Assembly: GCA_903919975.1 (NCBI GenBank)
Contig: CAIXKE010000044.1
Coordinates: 1-44,938, forward strand
Direction: 5' to 3'
Length of the DNA: 44,938 nt
Source: Akkermansiaceae bacterium
GTDB lineage: Bacteria > Verrucomicrobiota > Verrucomicrobiia > Verrucomicrobiales > Akkermansiaceae
Numbering within the stretch: the first letter of the stretch is position 1; each line of letters opens with the position of its first letter. Shown here piece after piece: positions 24,393 to 33,223 of this stretch. A program made the translations under genes and the position numbers. The notes under the pieces were generated by a model. It saw nothing but the letters and a program-made list of their open reading frames with translations, did no database searches and had not been told where the DNA came from.

Positions 24393-24803
24393 TTATTCCT
24401 CCTCTTCCATGAACTTGCCATGGCCGGCCTTTTTCAATTCCTTGAGTGTGGTTGTGATCTTCGCCACTTCTTCGGGTTTCCCCTTGAGAAAAGCTTCTTC
24501 CATCTCACAAAGCGCAACAAAGGCCTGACCGATCATTTTGCGATATTCCGCTGCTGCCAGTTCTTTCGCCGGGCCTGCGGGCATCTTGGCCACCAGCTTC
24601 GGGGTTTCGCTCATGGACTTGATCAGCGCTTGTTGTGCCTTCCGTGCCTCGGCGGCACCTTTGGCGGCGTCGGTCTCTTTGCGCATGGCCTTGTATGAAT
24701 CGTCCACCGATTCCATTTGTTTGGCCAATGGTGAGTCCTCTGCGGCTGAAATGGGTGCGAGAAATCCGGCGGCACAGGCGAGTATGATCAATCGGGTGTT
24801 CAT
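24393..24803 (-). CDS. Cytochrome b562-like exported four-helix protein
   Basis: 136 residues with a signal peptide (MNTRLIILACAAGFLAPISA, cut before or after AE). The mature part is all helix. MESVDDSYKAMRK near the mature start and KKAGHGKF near the end match in spacing the Met and His that bind haem in cytochrome b562, the middle helix carrying AEARKAQQALIKSM. The similarity is by pattern and weak in identity, and many family members have lost haem. No CxxCH motif is present. It lies 26 bases downstream of the lipoprotein gene on the same strand and likely belongs to that unit. Confidence 0.65.
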   Translation of the reverse strand: MNTRLIILACAAGFLAPISAAEDSPLAKQMESVDDSYKAMRKETDAAKGAAEARKAQQALIKSMSETPKLVAKMPAGPAKELAAAEYRKMIGQAFVALCEMEEAFLKGKPEEVAKITTTLKELKKAGHGKFMEEEE

Positions 24804-24829
24804 GTGCGCGGAATTGAGCACGGGATTTC

Positions 24830-25567
24830 TCAGATTTCCAATGGAAAACGATTCCGCTGTTTCCGGCGGCGCAAAAGCACGGTGGCGCAGGCCACTCCTG
24901 ATAGCGGAACGGCGATGGTTGCGACGAGGTGCCATGGGATCGGGATCTGCATTTTAAATCGGGTGACCACCGGTGATTTGAGCGCTTGGCTGAGGGGAAT
25001 GTCCCAAACCAAGGTGCGCCCGGCATTTTCCACCCGGGTTGCGTTGGATTCCATCGGCACGGATGGCAGGTGCATGATGTAGGTCATGCGATATCCCTCG
25101 AGTTGCGCGGCGGATAGAAAAGCCGCCCCCGGGAGTGCTTTGGAGGCGGAGATTTTACGGATGTATTCCAAGGTGCGCCCGTGCAGACCGGCCGTGACTT
25201 CGCCGGCGAGGTGCGTTGCGGCGGCGGGCAGGGTTTTCATGGATGCTCCATTGCCGATGTCTCGCAACGCCAGCGCAGAATCAAAGGCAATGTTGATTTT
25301 TATCCGCACACGCATTTCTTCGATGACCACTTCACAGGCGGAATTAGTGAATTCCGGCGTCTCTTTGAGAAAGCCAGCGATCATTTCCCTGAGTCCTGAT
25401 TCGCCGCCATGGACGGCTGCAGCTGCGGCGGGTAGATGATAGGTTATTTCCGCCCGGCCACTGCCGTCGGCTTCCAACCAGTATTCCTCCCGGCTATCGA
25501 TGCACGAGGAAAGACATGCGGCGATGGCGATGATCAATAGTCGGAGAATGGAATGCAGCCGGCTCAT
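24830..25567 (-). CDS. Lipoprotein with a C-terminal membrane anchor, function unknown
   Basis: 245 residues. The signal peptide ends in a lipobox (LSSC at residues 19-22), so a lipidated Cys22 is expected. The body (EEYWLEADGSGRAEITYHLP) resembles the DUF-type lipoproteins that track mostly beta structure. Near the C-terminus WHLVATIAVPLSGVACATVLL followed by RRRKQR forms one membrane span with a basic tail. A lipid anchor at one end and a membrane span at the other would hold the domain tight against the inner membrane. The start overlaps the upstream thioredoxin-fold gene as ATGA, so the two are translationally coupled. Confidence 0.75.
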   Translation of the reverse strand: MSRLHSILRLLIIAIAACLSSCIDSREEYWLEADGSGRAEITYHLPAAAAAVHGGESGLREMIAGFLKETPEFTNSACEVVIEEMRVRIKINIAFDSALALRDIGNGASMKTLPAAATHLAGEVTAGLHGRTLEYIRKISASKALPGAAFLSAAQLEGYRMTYIMHLPSVPMESNATRVENAGRTLVWDIPLSQALKSPVVTRFKMQIPIPWHLVATIAVPLSGVACATVLLRRRKQRNRFPLEI

Positions 25568-26121
25568 GGAGATTCGTCAGTATGCGCCACCGCCTCGAAA
25601 AGCTTGGGAAGATCCGGTAAATCCGCCGCCGAATGGGCGCGCTGGGCGGCGATGATTTCATTATCGCGAAACAGGAAGGTGCCCGGCATTTGCAGGGCGT
25701 TGCCGGCGAGGTGGCCGACTCCACAGCCTTTGAAAATCGAGACAAACCCAAGCCACCAAACGCGCGGGCCGAACAACTGAAGCGGTCCGCCTTTTCCTAA
25801 ACCGAAGGCGCGGTAAAGATCGCAGCGTGGATCTGCGATGCGGGCGATATCGCCGTGGCCGCCAAGGTAGCGGATTTCCCCGCCGCTCTTGAGCATGTGG
25901 ACGAGCACGAGTCGCGCGTCGTGGCGCTGTGCGAAATCCTCAAGTTCCTCGAGCTTGCCAAGAATTTGGCGGGTGAACGTGCAACCGAAGTGCCGGAGAA
26001 AAACCAGCACCAGCAAGCCGGAGGCGGAGGCCTCCGCGAGAGTCTCGCCAGTCGTCAGACAGAAGGCGGTCGCCGCTTGACGGAGATCGGAAGTTGTTGA
26101 GCCATCGCCGGCCCCGGTCAT
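25564..26121 (-). CDS. Thioredoxin-fold peroxiredoxin-like (AhpC/TSA-related) protein
   Basis: 185 residues. VLVFLRHFGCTFTRQILGKL has a Cys at the end of the first strand, where the RxxGCxFxR pattern matches AhpC/TSA-like proteins of the SelL-related and PRXL2 kind. The second cysteine of a CxxC motif is replaced by Thr-Phe-Thr-Arg, so it is not a classical thioredoxin. DPRCDLYRAFGLGKG and PGTFLFRDNEIIAAQ follow, both family-typical. No signal peptide is seen when starting at ATG 26121; the frame is open to 26172. It is the first gene of the three-gene unit with the lipoprotein and b562-like genes. Confidence 0.8.
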   Translation of the reverse strand: MTGAGDGSTTSDLRQAATAFCLTTGETLAEASASGLLVLVFLRHFGCTFTRQILGKLEELEDFAQRHDARLVLVHMLKSGGEIRYLGGHGDIARIADPRCDLYRAFGLGKGGPLQLFGPRVWWLGFVSIFKGCGVGHLAGNALQMPGTFLFRDNEIIAAQRAHSAADLPDLPKLFEAVAHTDESP

Positions 26122-26414
26122 TTTGCGGCGGAGCCTGCATTGCTGGTGATTGCAGCGAAACATCAGCATCATCTTAGGCGGCTTTCCTCCTCACGCAAGA
26201 AACGCTTCCGTAGTCTCTATTCTGAGGGCCTTCAACACAACCGGATCATCGACGGTCAACACATCATCAATCCGTTTATCGAATAATCCGACTCACAAAG
26301 CCGCGAAATACTCCGCAACGCTCGATTCATTTAAGGCGCCATCATTTGTTGTCATTCCCCTTTCCGCGCCGGCCCGATCGTTCCGCCGGGCACAAATTCG
26401 GCCTTGGTGTGTAA

Positions 26415-26804
26415 TTGTCGAATATCTTTTTTTCCGCAGCTCACATTAGCTGCCCAGCGCACGATTCGCCGGACTACGGGTTGGCTGTCCCATCGGATGT
26501 GGGCGACCGACGGCCGGCACCACTCAAAGTATGGGGCGTCATCCGCGCCAACGTAATTGCACCGGCTCTCGTCGAGACGCTGATGGCAAAACGCGCCGCT
26601 GGCGATGAGGAAATCCTCACGTTCATCCCGCTCGCCAACGAAATGGATCGAATGGAATGGCGGTCTAACGGCCATCGAGTCGAAATTCTCCCCGCCACCC
26701 TAGGCGACTGGGCCGGAGCCACCGGTGCCGCTTATCAAGCAAACCAATCACTAATAACTTTGCCACTTCCGCTAAAGGTGTGGGTTGTTTTCAAGTCCTT
26801 ATAG
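26415..26804 (+). pseudogene. Possible gene fragment, family uncertain
   Basis: A 129-codon frame. Its middle, GVIRANVIAPALVETLMAKR and AGDEEILTFIPLANEMDRME, reads like a real protein. The stretch ILPATLGDWAGATGAAY recalls the C-terminal end of ROK-type sugar kinases, but I cannot show this. The first 35 and the last 25 codons look non-coding in style, and there is no clear start. I interpret it as the tail of a decayed gene. Confidence 0.25.
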
Positions 26805-26848
26805 TAACTGACCCTGGTGATGTCCTGTTTTCGGAAAAGTTCTTTCAT
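26792..26848 (-). pseudogene. N-terminal fragment of a DUF2007-like protein
   Basis: The minus strand from the ATG at 26848 reads MKELFRKQDITRVSYYKDL, very like the first 19 residues of small DUF2007 proteins (MKELYRNxDxTxVGxYxSxL, by memory). After residue 19 similarity stops, where the family would continue with a GI-P-T-x-x-RNE stretch. The gene is thus cut off at about 26791, next to the end of the plus-strand fragment. Confidence 0.45.
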
Positions 26849-27297
26849 CGTGCTTTGGTTTCCCCCCAAATTGGTATTAATAAGCCGCGTGCGGTGGAAC
26901 CTGCGCAAATGCGGAACGGATAAACACTTCTCCGGAAAGTTCATTCATGAGTGGTCACTTTTAGCCAGCGAGCGAGGAACTGCCAAGTAGGAAAAGTGGG
27001 AGGCAATTGGAATGTATCAAATGGGAAATGTCAGACTCGGACATTGGGTCTGCCTGGAAATGACATCGGTGGCTCGGAAAATGGCAAAGGCGTGCAAGGG
27101 TGGCTATGGGGAACCAGAGACTTGCGGATCACGATTAGGGTATAACCAGAGCTTTTTGGATCGGTCATTTGGCAGGTCGCATTCGGAGTGATTTTTGGGG
27201 AAATGGGCGCACTTTATGTCAAACGCTTTGTTCTCTGCTGAAAACTGAAAACTGGCACTGGCAAACTTTCCCTGCAGGTGGCAACCTGCGGCCGAGC

Positions 27298-29340
27298 ATG
27301 GCCCGTCAATACACCCTTCACCGCAGCACACCCACCGTCACCTCCGGTATCGATTACCGGGCGGCGCTCAATGAGGAGCAATACGCTGCGGTCTCTTCGC
27401 CTCCCGGTCGTGCTCTCGTCATCGCCGGTGCTGGTTCCGGGAAAACCCGCACGCTCACCTATCGCGTGGCCTGGTTGCTCGATCATGGCATCGATGCCCG
27501 CGAAGTCCTGTTGCTCACCTTTACGAACAAGGCGTCCCGCGAAATGACCGAGCGCGTCCGCGAACTCGTGCCGCATGACACATCCGCACTCTGGGCCGGC
27601 ACTTTCCACTCGATCGGATCCCGCATTCTCCGCCGTCATGCCGATGACCTTGGCTTCACCCGCTCGTTTTCCATTCTCGATCGCGACGATCAGAAATCCA
27701 TTCTCAACGCCGTGATCGGCTCGCTCGATATCGATACGAAACAGCGCCGCTTCCCGAAGGCCGACGTGCTCGCCTCGATCTTCTCCCTGATCGAAAACAC
27801 CGGTGCCTCACTGGAGGAAGTCATCGCTTCCCGCTACGACCAATTCTACGACTGGATCGCAAAAATCGAAGAAGTCCGCCAAGGTTACATCAAGAAAAAG
27901 CAAGCGACGAACTCGATGGACTTCGACGACCTACTCGTTCTGACCGTTCGTCTATTCGAAGAGAATCCCGATGTTCTTGATCTCTATCAACAACGATTCA
28001 AAAACGTTCTTGTTGACGAGTATCAGGATACCAATGCCGTCCAAGGCCGCATGATCGATCTGCTCGCCGGGAAACACAACAGCCTGATGGCAGTCGGTGA
28101 TGACGCGCAATCGATCTACTCCTGGCGCGGTGCGGATATGTCGCTCATCCTTGGGTTTCCCGTGCGCTATCCTGGGGCGAAAGTCTATATCATCGAGATC
28201 AACTACCGTAGTGTTCCCGAGATTCTCAATCTATCAAACGCCGCCATCAGCGCCAATACCGGCCGTTTCGAGAAAGACCTGCGATCGTCCCGGGAAGCCA
28301 TCGGTACGCGGCCCGCGCTCGTCGCCTTGCCGGATCCATCAACCCAAGCCGCCTTTGTCGCCCAGCGGATGTTGGAACTTCGCGACGAAGGCGTGCCGTT
28401 GGAAGAAATGGCGGTGCTCTATCGCGCGCATTTTCAGAGCTTGGATATCCAGATGGAGCTCACGGTGCGCGGTATTCCGTTTTCGATCACCAGCGGTTTG
28501 CGCTTCTTTGAGCAGGCCCACATCAAGGACGTCGCGGCGTTCATGCGCTTCGTTGTGAATCGCCGCGATGAAGTCAGTTTCCTCCGCATGGTGTCATTAC
28601 TACCCGGCCTCGGGCCCGTTGCCGCCGCTAAACTTTGGAGCGAGTGGTTGAAATCCGGTTGGGCGGAGAAAGAAGAACTTCCGCCCAAGTGGTCCGATCT
28701 TTTCCTTAATTTCAAGGTTCCGAAAAAGTCCGCCAAACATTGGGAGCAACTTTGTTTTACGCTCGACGAACTCACTCCCGACGGCGAATTCGCGCGGCCA
28801 TCCGCCATGATCTTCAGTATCCTCGAAGGGGTTTACAAAGATTACCTCGACGCCTCCTTCGACAACGCTGAAAGCCGCCGCGCCGACATCGAACAACTCT
28901 CGCAATATGGCGGGAATTTCGACGATATCCTCGAATTTCTCGCCCAGCTCTCGCTGATGAGTTCCACCGACGGCCAACCCACCGGCGATCAATCCGAGGC
29001 CGATGAGGGAAAAGTCACGCTTTCCTCCATTCATCAGGCGAAGGGCCTCGAATGGAAAGTCGTCTTTCTGATCTGGCTCGTGGACGGTCAGTTTCCTAAC
29101 GGACGAATCCTCGAAGCGGATGACGATGAATTGCTAGAAGAAGAGCGCCGGCTGTTTTACGTCGCCCTGACCCGAGCCAAGGACGAACTTTATCTCACCT
29201 ATCCGATGATGAATCCGAAATCCTATACCGGTGACGTTATCTGCCGGCCTTCCCAGTTTCTCGAAGATTTCCCTGCGGAACTTGTTGAAGAATGGAACGT
29301 CGGCAACGAGGACGCTTGGAGCGACGACGAGCCGTTCTGA
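27298..29340 (+). CDS. UvrD/Rep/PcrA-type DNA helicase
   Basis: 680 residues of superfamily 1A, 3'-5' translocase on single-stranded DNA. Motifs in order: Q-motif LNEEQYAAVS, Walker A VIAGAGSGKTRTL (about 42-54), TFTNKASREM (Ia), GTFHSIGSRIL, NVLVDEYQDTNAVQ (II), VGDDAQSIYSWRGAD (III), INYRSVPEILNLSN (IV), LSSIHQAKGLEWKVVFLIWL (V) and EERRLFYVALTRAKDELYLTYP (VI). ATG at 27298 gives MARQYTLH, close to the homology start; the frame is open further upstream. It is about 40-60 residues shorter than PcrA and lacks the usual long C-terminal extension, ending in DAWSDDEPF. It converges on lpxC-fabZ. Confidence 0.92.
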   Translation: MARQYTLHRSTPTVTSGIDYRAALNEEQYAAVSSPPGRALVIAGAGSGKTRTLTYRVAWLLDHGIDAREVLLLTFTNKASREMTERVRELVPHDTSALWAGTFHSIGSRILRRHADDLGFTRSFSILDRDDQKSILNAVIGSLDIDTKQRRFPKADVLASIFSLIENTGASLEEVIASRYDQFYDWIAKIEEVRQGYIKKKQATNSMDFDDLLVLTVRLFEENPDVLDLYQQRFKNVLVDEYQDTNAVQGRMIDLLAGKHNSLMAVGDDAQSIYSWRGADMSLILGFPVRYPGAKVYIIEINYRSVPEILNLSNAAISANTGRFEKDLRSSREAIGTRPALVALPDPSTQAAFVAQRMLELRDEGVPLEEMAVLYRAHFQSLDIQMELTVRGIPFSITSGLRFFEQAHIKDVAAFMRFVVNRRDEVSFLRMVSLLPGLGPVAAAKLWSEWLKSGWAEKEELPPKWSDLFLNFKVPKKSAKHWEQLCFTLDELTPDGEFARPSAMIFSILEGVYKDYLDASFDNAESRRADIEQLSQYGGNFDDILEFLAQLSLMSSTDGQPTGDQSEADEGKVTLSSIHQAKGLEWKVVFLIWLVDGQFPNGRILEADDDELLEEERRLFYVALTRAKDELYLTYPMMNPKSYTGDVICRPSQFLEDFPAELVEEWNVGNEDAWSDDEPF

Positions 29341-29489
29341 TTCGTCAATTCGCGCAGCCACACCCGCTGCCGCAGGAACCCGGTAGCGATGGCTGGAATG
29401 TTGGCGAAGACCGTTGGAAATGAGCCGCCGCATCTCTTTCTCGGAGGTGCCGGTGGGAGAGTGGACCATGCAGGCGACGGGGGGATTTC

Positions 29490-30809
29490 TCAGCGGTCTA
29501 GCAGTGCGAACTTGAGCTCGGCTTCGGAGACGACGTCGCCATTGACGAGGCAGCGGCAGCGGGTTTGGCCGATGGATCCGCGCATTTTGATGATTTCGGT
29601 TTCGATGAAAAGCGTATCGCCGGGAAGGACCGGGCGGCGCCATTTCACGCTGTCGGCGCTCATGAAGTAGCCGATTTTGCCGACGTTTTCAGGTTTGCGG
29701 AGCATCAGGACGGAGGAAACCTGGGCCATGGCTTCGAGTTGCAACACGCCCGGCATGATCGGGTGGCCGGGGAAGTGGCCGGCGAAATACGGTTCGTTGA
29801 TGGTGACGTTTTTCATGCCGGTGCATTTGCTCTCGCCAAGGCAATCGACGATGCGGTCCACCATCAGGAATGGGTAGCGGTGCGGGAGGATGCGCAGGAC
29901 TTCATTGATGTCCAAGACGCTCTCGCCATCCGGGATGACGATGGCGGCGGGGACCATCGAGCGCATGCGCAGGTATTCGGTTTTGAGAGTGGCGGCCATT
30001 TTGGTGTTCGGGCCGTGGCCGGGTTTCACCGCCATGACGTGGCCGAGAATGCGGACGCCGGAGAGCATGAGGTCGCCGATGAGATCGAGCGCCTTGTGGC
30101 GGGCGAACTCGTTGTGGAAGCGCATCGGTTCCTTGGACATGATCTCGTTGCCGCGGATGACGACCGCGCTTTCGAGCGATCCGCCTTTGATGAGGCCTTT
30201 GTCTAACAAAGGCTTGACGTCCTCGTAATAGACGAAGGTGCGGGCGGCGCAAATTTCATTTTCATAGGTCGTGGGATTGACCTCGGAGGAGAAATACTGG
30301 GTGAATCGGCCGTCCGGGCCGACGTTGGTGACGGAGACTTTGAAGGTTTTGCAGGGGACGATGGTGATGATGGTGCCATCGGGGGTTTCATGATGGATCG
30401 GCTCACGGATTTCCCAAACGCGGCGTGGGGTGGCTTGCGAGACGATGCCGACTTTTTTGATCAGCTCCACGAAAGGGCGGGACGAGCCGTCGCCGATCGG
30501 CGGTTCGTTGGCATCCATTTCGATGAGTGCGTTGTCCACACCCATGCCGGTGAGAGCGGAGATGACGTGCTCGACGGTGTGAACCTTGACGGAGCCTTCG
30601 GCGAGAGTGGTGGCGCGTTCGACGGTTTGGACTTTTTCGACATCGGCGTTGATGAAGGGTTGGTCCGGCAGATCGATGCGGCGGAATTTGAAGCCATGGC
30701 CTTCCGGGGCGGGCCTCAGGGTGAGAGTGACTTTTTCTCCGGTGTGGAGGGAGGTGCCTTCGAGAGAGGCGGGGCCGGCGAGGGTGTGTTGCAGATGAGC
30801 GGCGGACAT
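29490..30809 (-). CDS. lpxC/fabZ: Fused UDP-3-O-acyl-GlcNAc deacetylase / 3-hydroxyacyl-ACP dehydratase
   Basis: 439 residues. Residues 1-295 are LpxC, the committed zinc deacetylase of lipid A synthesis: LQHTLAGPASLEGTSLHTGE, VHTVEHVISALTGMGVDNAL with a zinc His, and FARHKALDLIGDLMLSG with the second His-Asp pair. Residues about 308-439 are FabZ: LPHRYPFLMVDRIVDC, GHFPGHPIMPGVLQLEAMAQ with the catalytic His and Glu, and RRPVLPGDTLFIETEI. The fusion is known in Bacteroidetes, Chlorobi and Verrucomicrobia among others and ties lipid A synthesis to fatty-acid supply. It implies an LPS-bearing outer membrane. Start ATG at 30809. Confidence 0.96.
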   Translation of the reverse strand: MSAAHLQHTLAGPASLEGTSLHTGEKVTLTLRPAPEGHGFKFRRIDLPDQPFINADVEKVQTVERATTLAEGSVKVHTVEHVISALTGMGVDNALIEMDANEPPIGDGSSRPFVELIKKVGIVSQATPRRVWEIREPIHHETPDGTIITIVPCKTFKVSVTNVGPDGRFTQYFSSEVNPTTYENEICAARTFVYYEDVKPLLDKGLIKGGSLESAVVIRGNEIMSKEPMRFHNEFARHKALDLIGDLMLSGVRILGHVMAVKPGHGPNTKMAATLKTEYLRMRSMVPAAIVIPDGESVLDINEVLRILPHRYPFLMVDRIVDCLGESKCTGMKNVTINEPYFAGHFPGHPIMPGVLQLEAMAQVSSVLMLRKPENVGKIGYFMSADSVKWRRPVLPGDTLFIETEIIKMRGSIGQTRCRCLVNGDVVSEAELKFALLDR

Positions 30810-31361
30810 GCGCCCGGAGGGTTGATGGTTTCAGGCCGGGGATCAAGCGGGAATGCGGGAAGAGAAAGACGCTGCGCGGTCTGAAGGTCAAAGGTCTAAA
30901 AGTCGAAAGTCTGAAGAGATCCCCGATCCACGATCCTCAATCCCCGATCCACAATGACACGGGGGATGTTATTGGGGAAGAATCGAAGAGGGAGAAGCGT
31001 CGCAAATGACGAGCTACGACACGGAGCCACGACACTCATGTCGTGGATGCGGATGAAAAGCCTTTGAGGAAGAGTTTTGCGCTTTTCAAAGAAACCACAT
31101 CCGCATGCACCACAGTAAGGTGGTGCCTCCTTATGAGCTTCGCGCGGGGCTTGGACATCGACATTCGTAGAACAACGCTACATGCGGTTCAGAGGGGGGA
31201 TGGGAGGGCTTCGCGCGGAGCTTTGGCGATTCGGTTACGGTTCGCGCTCGGGCGACAAGTGGGCGGGGCGCGGCGGCCCAGCCCTACCGATTTTAATCCC
31301 CTATCCGCGATTTGATATTGGAGATTGGCGGGGGTGGAGGAAATGGGGGAGGATCACGGCC
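30810..31361. other. Repeat-rich gap between lpxC-fabZ and mutY
   Basis: 552 bp with no convincing gene. 30880-30955 holds two degenerate short-repeat runs: GGTCTGAAGGTCAAAGGTCT with AAAAGTCGAAAGTCTGAAG, and GATCCACGATCCTCAATCCC with further GATCC units. 31023-31134 is a REPIN-like element. TTCGCGCGG-type 20-mers recur at about 31136 and 31207. The mutY Shine-Dalgarno (GGGGGAGG at 31346-31353) ends the gap. Confidence 0.6.
31023..31134. repeat. REPIN-like element C
   Basis: Starts GGAG followed at once by the perfect hairpin CCACGACACTCATGTCGTGG (31027-31046). Then TGCGGATG and CTTTGA pair with TCAAAG and CATCCGCA further on, making a long central stem. It ends with CACCACAGTAAGGTGGTG (31109-31126), one base, and CTCCTTAT. 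Its closest relative is at 36405-36532; the last hairpin shares the ACAGTAAGGT loop with the elements at 14135-14319. Confidence 0.75.
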
Positions 31362-32396
31362 GTGTTGAAGACGCGTCATGAAATCAGTGCCTTGGATGCC
31401 CCGGAGAAGTTCAGGGAGGCGTTGGCTCGGTGGTTTGGGACAAACGGGAAAGACTATCCGTGGAGGCGGACGCGAGTGCCGTATGAGGTTTTGATTTCCG
31501 AGGTGATGCTCCAGCAAACGCAGATTGCGACGGTGCTCGGGAAGGGGTATTACACGAGGTTTTTGGCGGTGTTTCCGGATGTTGAGACTTTGGCGGTGGC
31601 TGAGGATGCGCCCTTGCTCAAGGCTTGGGAGGGGCTGGGTTACTATCGTCGGGCGAGGATGTTGCGGGAAACCGCGCGGGCGGTGGTGGCGGAATATGGT
31701 GGCGAGTTTCCGACGGGATTGGAGGATTTGATGCGGCTACCGGGCATCGGGCGTTACACGGCGGGGGCCTTGCGGGCGTTTGCGTTTGGTCTGCCGGCAG
31801 TGGTGGTGGATGGGAATGTTTCGCGGGTGCTGTCGCGGTTGATGGATTGCGCGGAGCCGATCGATGATGGGGTGGGGATCAAGCGGGTTTGGGGCTGGGC
31901 TGCGGATTTGGCCGATGCCGAGCGGCCAAGCGTCTATCATGCGGCGTTGATGGAACTCGGGCAGAGCGTTTGCCGCCCGGGTGTTCCGGATTGTTTGGCG
32001 TGTCCGGTGTCGGGTTTTTGCAAGGCGTCCGCGCCGGAGCTGCTTCCTATAAAGCGCGGCAAGGTTTCGATCACGACAGTGGACGAACACGCACTCTGGT
32101 TGCGTGATGGCGCGGGCCGTTTGCTCATGCACCATGAGTCCGGGAAACGGCGCACGGGATTGTGGAAACTACCGATCCGCGAGTTTACTGAAGTGCAACA
32201 TTTGCCGCTGCTGACAGAGCAGCGCTATGCGATCACTCGCTATCGGGTGACCTTGCGGGTTTATGATGGAAATGCGGCGGAAAGCGCGTGCCAACTAACA
32301 ACCGGCGATGCCTGGGTGGAACCGGACGAGGTGTCAGTGCTGGCGATGGCCGCTCCATTCCGACGAGTGGTCGAAGAATGGTTGTCGGATTTTTAA
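31362..32396 (+). CDS. mutY: A/G-specific adenine glycosylase
   Basis: 344 residues. It removes adenine mispaired with 8-oxoguanine. SEVMLQQTQIATVLGKGYY holds the catalytic Glu; LPGIGRYTAGALRAFAFG is the helix-hairpin-helix and VVVDGNVSRVLSRL carries the catalytic Asp. The iron-sulfur loop is CRPGVPDCLACPVSGFC, C-x6-C-x2-C-x5-C. The C-terminal Nudix-like domain that reads 8-oxoG starts near residue 235 but is short and weakly conserved. The start is the GTG at 31362, nine bases after a strong GGGGGAGG ribosome site; the open frame continues upstream through repeat DNA but is not coding there. The serine protease gene follows on the same strand. Confidence 0.93.
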   Translation: MLKTRHEISALDAPEKFREALARWFGTNGKDYPWRRTRVPYEVLISEVMLQQTQIATVLGKGYYTRFLAVFPDVETLAVAEDAPLLKAWEGLGYYRRARMLRETARAVVAEYGGEFPTGLEDLMRLPGIGRYTAGALRAFAFGLPAVVVDGNVSRVLSRLMDCAEPIDDGVGIKRVWGWAADLADAERPSVYHAALMELGQSVCRPGVPDCLACPVSGFCKASAPELLPIKRGKVSITTVDEHALWLRDGAGRLLMHHESGKRRTGLWKLPIREFTEVQHLPLLTEQRYAITRYRVTLRVYDGNAAESACQLTTGDAWVEPDEVSVLAMAAPFRRVVEEWLSDF

Positions 32397-32442
32397 AATC
32401 GAGTGTGACGGATGCTTGCGTCTGTGCTATGCTGCAAACCGG

Positions 32443-33219
32443 ATGTATCGCAATTTGAGGTTGACTGGAGTGCTGCTCGCGGTGGGTTTTTTTCAGGCTT
32501 GTGCGGATGCGCAGGCTCCTGATTCAAAAATTCCTGGGCCGGAAGCCCGTAGGTTGATCGTGCAGAGATTGAGCGCGGTAGTGGTGACGGATCAAGGCAG
32601 TCTTGCAAACTGGGCGAGCCGCGGGTTTTCCTCATCTCAAACTCCAAGCGATGCGGACGGAGGATCGGCCACGCCGATTTCCCCTGACGGTTATTTTCTC
32701 ACGGCGGATCATGTCTTGGCGCAGATGGATGGGCGGAATGTTTTCGTGCTCTATGGCAATCGTGGCCGCCTGATTCCAAAAAAGGCGCGAGTGGTGTGGC
32801 GTTCTGAAGCGGCGGATTTGGCGTTGCTGCATATTCCTGAGAAAACTCCGTATTATTACCGCTGGACGACTGCCGGGCGCTGGTTGCCACGCGGCACTGG
32901 CGTCGTGCATGGTGGAATCGCCACGGGTTTCAAATCGGTGCCGGGAAGACTCGGGACACCGATTTCGCCGGAGAGTTTCCTGACTGGAAGCCGGGCGTTT
33001 AAAATTGATATCCCGTTGCAACCCGGCGATAGCGGAGGACCGGTGGTGGATGCTTACGGATCATTGATTGGGATCAACTCCGCCGTGGAGTTTCTCATCC
33101 CGATGGAGACCGCATTTTTTGTCGATTCCGAGGCAAATCGGCCGAATATCCGCAAGCTCGAATCCATCATCCGGATGGATCGCAGACGAAACATTTCCTC
33201 GGGTGCAGGCGTAGAATAG
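32443..33219 (+). CDS. Exported trypsin-like serine protease without a PDZ domain
   Basis: 258 residues. A signal sequence (LTGVLLAVGFFQACADAQA) suggests export; FQAC could even be a lipobox with Cys at residue 21. The catalytic triad is complete: His in FLTADHVLAQ, Asp in AADLALLHI, Ser in LQPGDSGGPVVD. The chymotrypsin-fold domain is the only one; there is no PDZ domain as in DegP. ATG at 32443 is chosen because the signal sequence follows directly. The small lipoprotein gene starts 4 bases after the stop and a two-component pair comes next, so it may act on envelope proteins in the same circuit. Confidence 0.82.
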   Translation: MYRNLRLTGVLLAVGFFQACADAQAPDSKIPGPEARRLIVQRLSAVVVTDQGSLANWASRGFSSSQTPSDADGGSATPISPDGYFLTADHVLAQMDGRNVFVLYGNRGRLIPKKARVVWRSEAADLALLHIPEKTPYYYRWTTAGRWLPRGTGVVHGGIATGFKSVPGRLGTPISPESFLTGSRAFKIDIPLQPGDSGGPVVDAYGSLIGINSAVEFLIPMETAFFVDSEANRPNIRKLESIIRMDRRRNISSGAGVE

Positions 33220-33223
33220 CGCG

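Larger units (their letters stand above)
26122..27297. other. Gene-poor region with degraded gene fragments
   Basis: About 1.2 kb without a complete convincing gene. An open frame at 26415-26804 (+) and a short family-like N-terminus at 26792-26848 (-) meet head to head, which looks like a rearrangement scar. The first 250 bases and the last 350 show nothing I can name. Composition is more AT-rich than in the flanking genes. Confidence 0.6.

Noticed and set aside
29341-29460. Minus-strand tail reading PGSCGSGCGCAN before a stop, next to lpxC-fabZ.
   Set aside because: Cysteine-rich ends like this occur in small metal proteins, but the frame overlaps the fabZ end, has no plausible start and no other conserved features.
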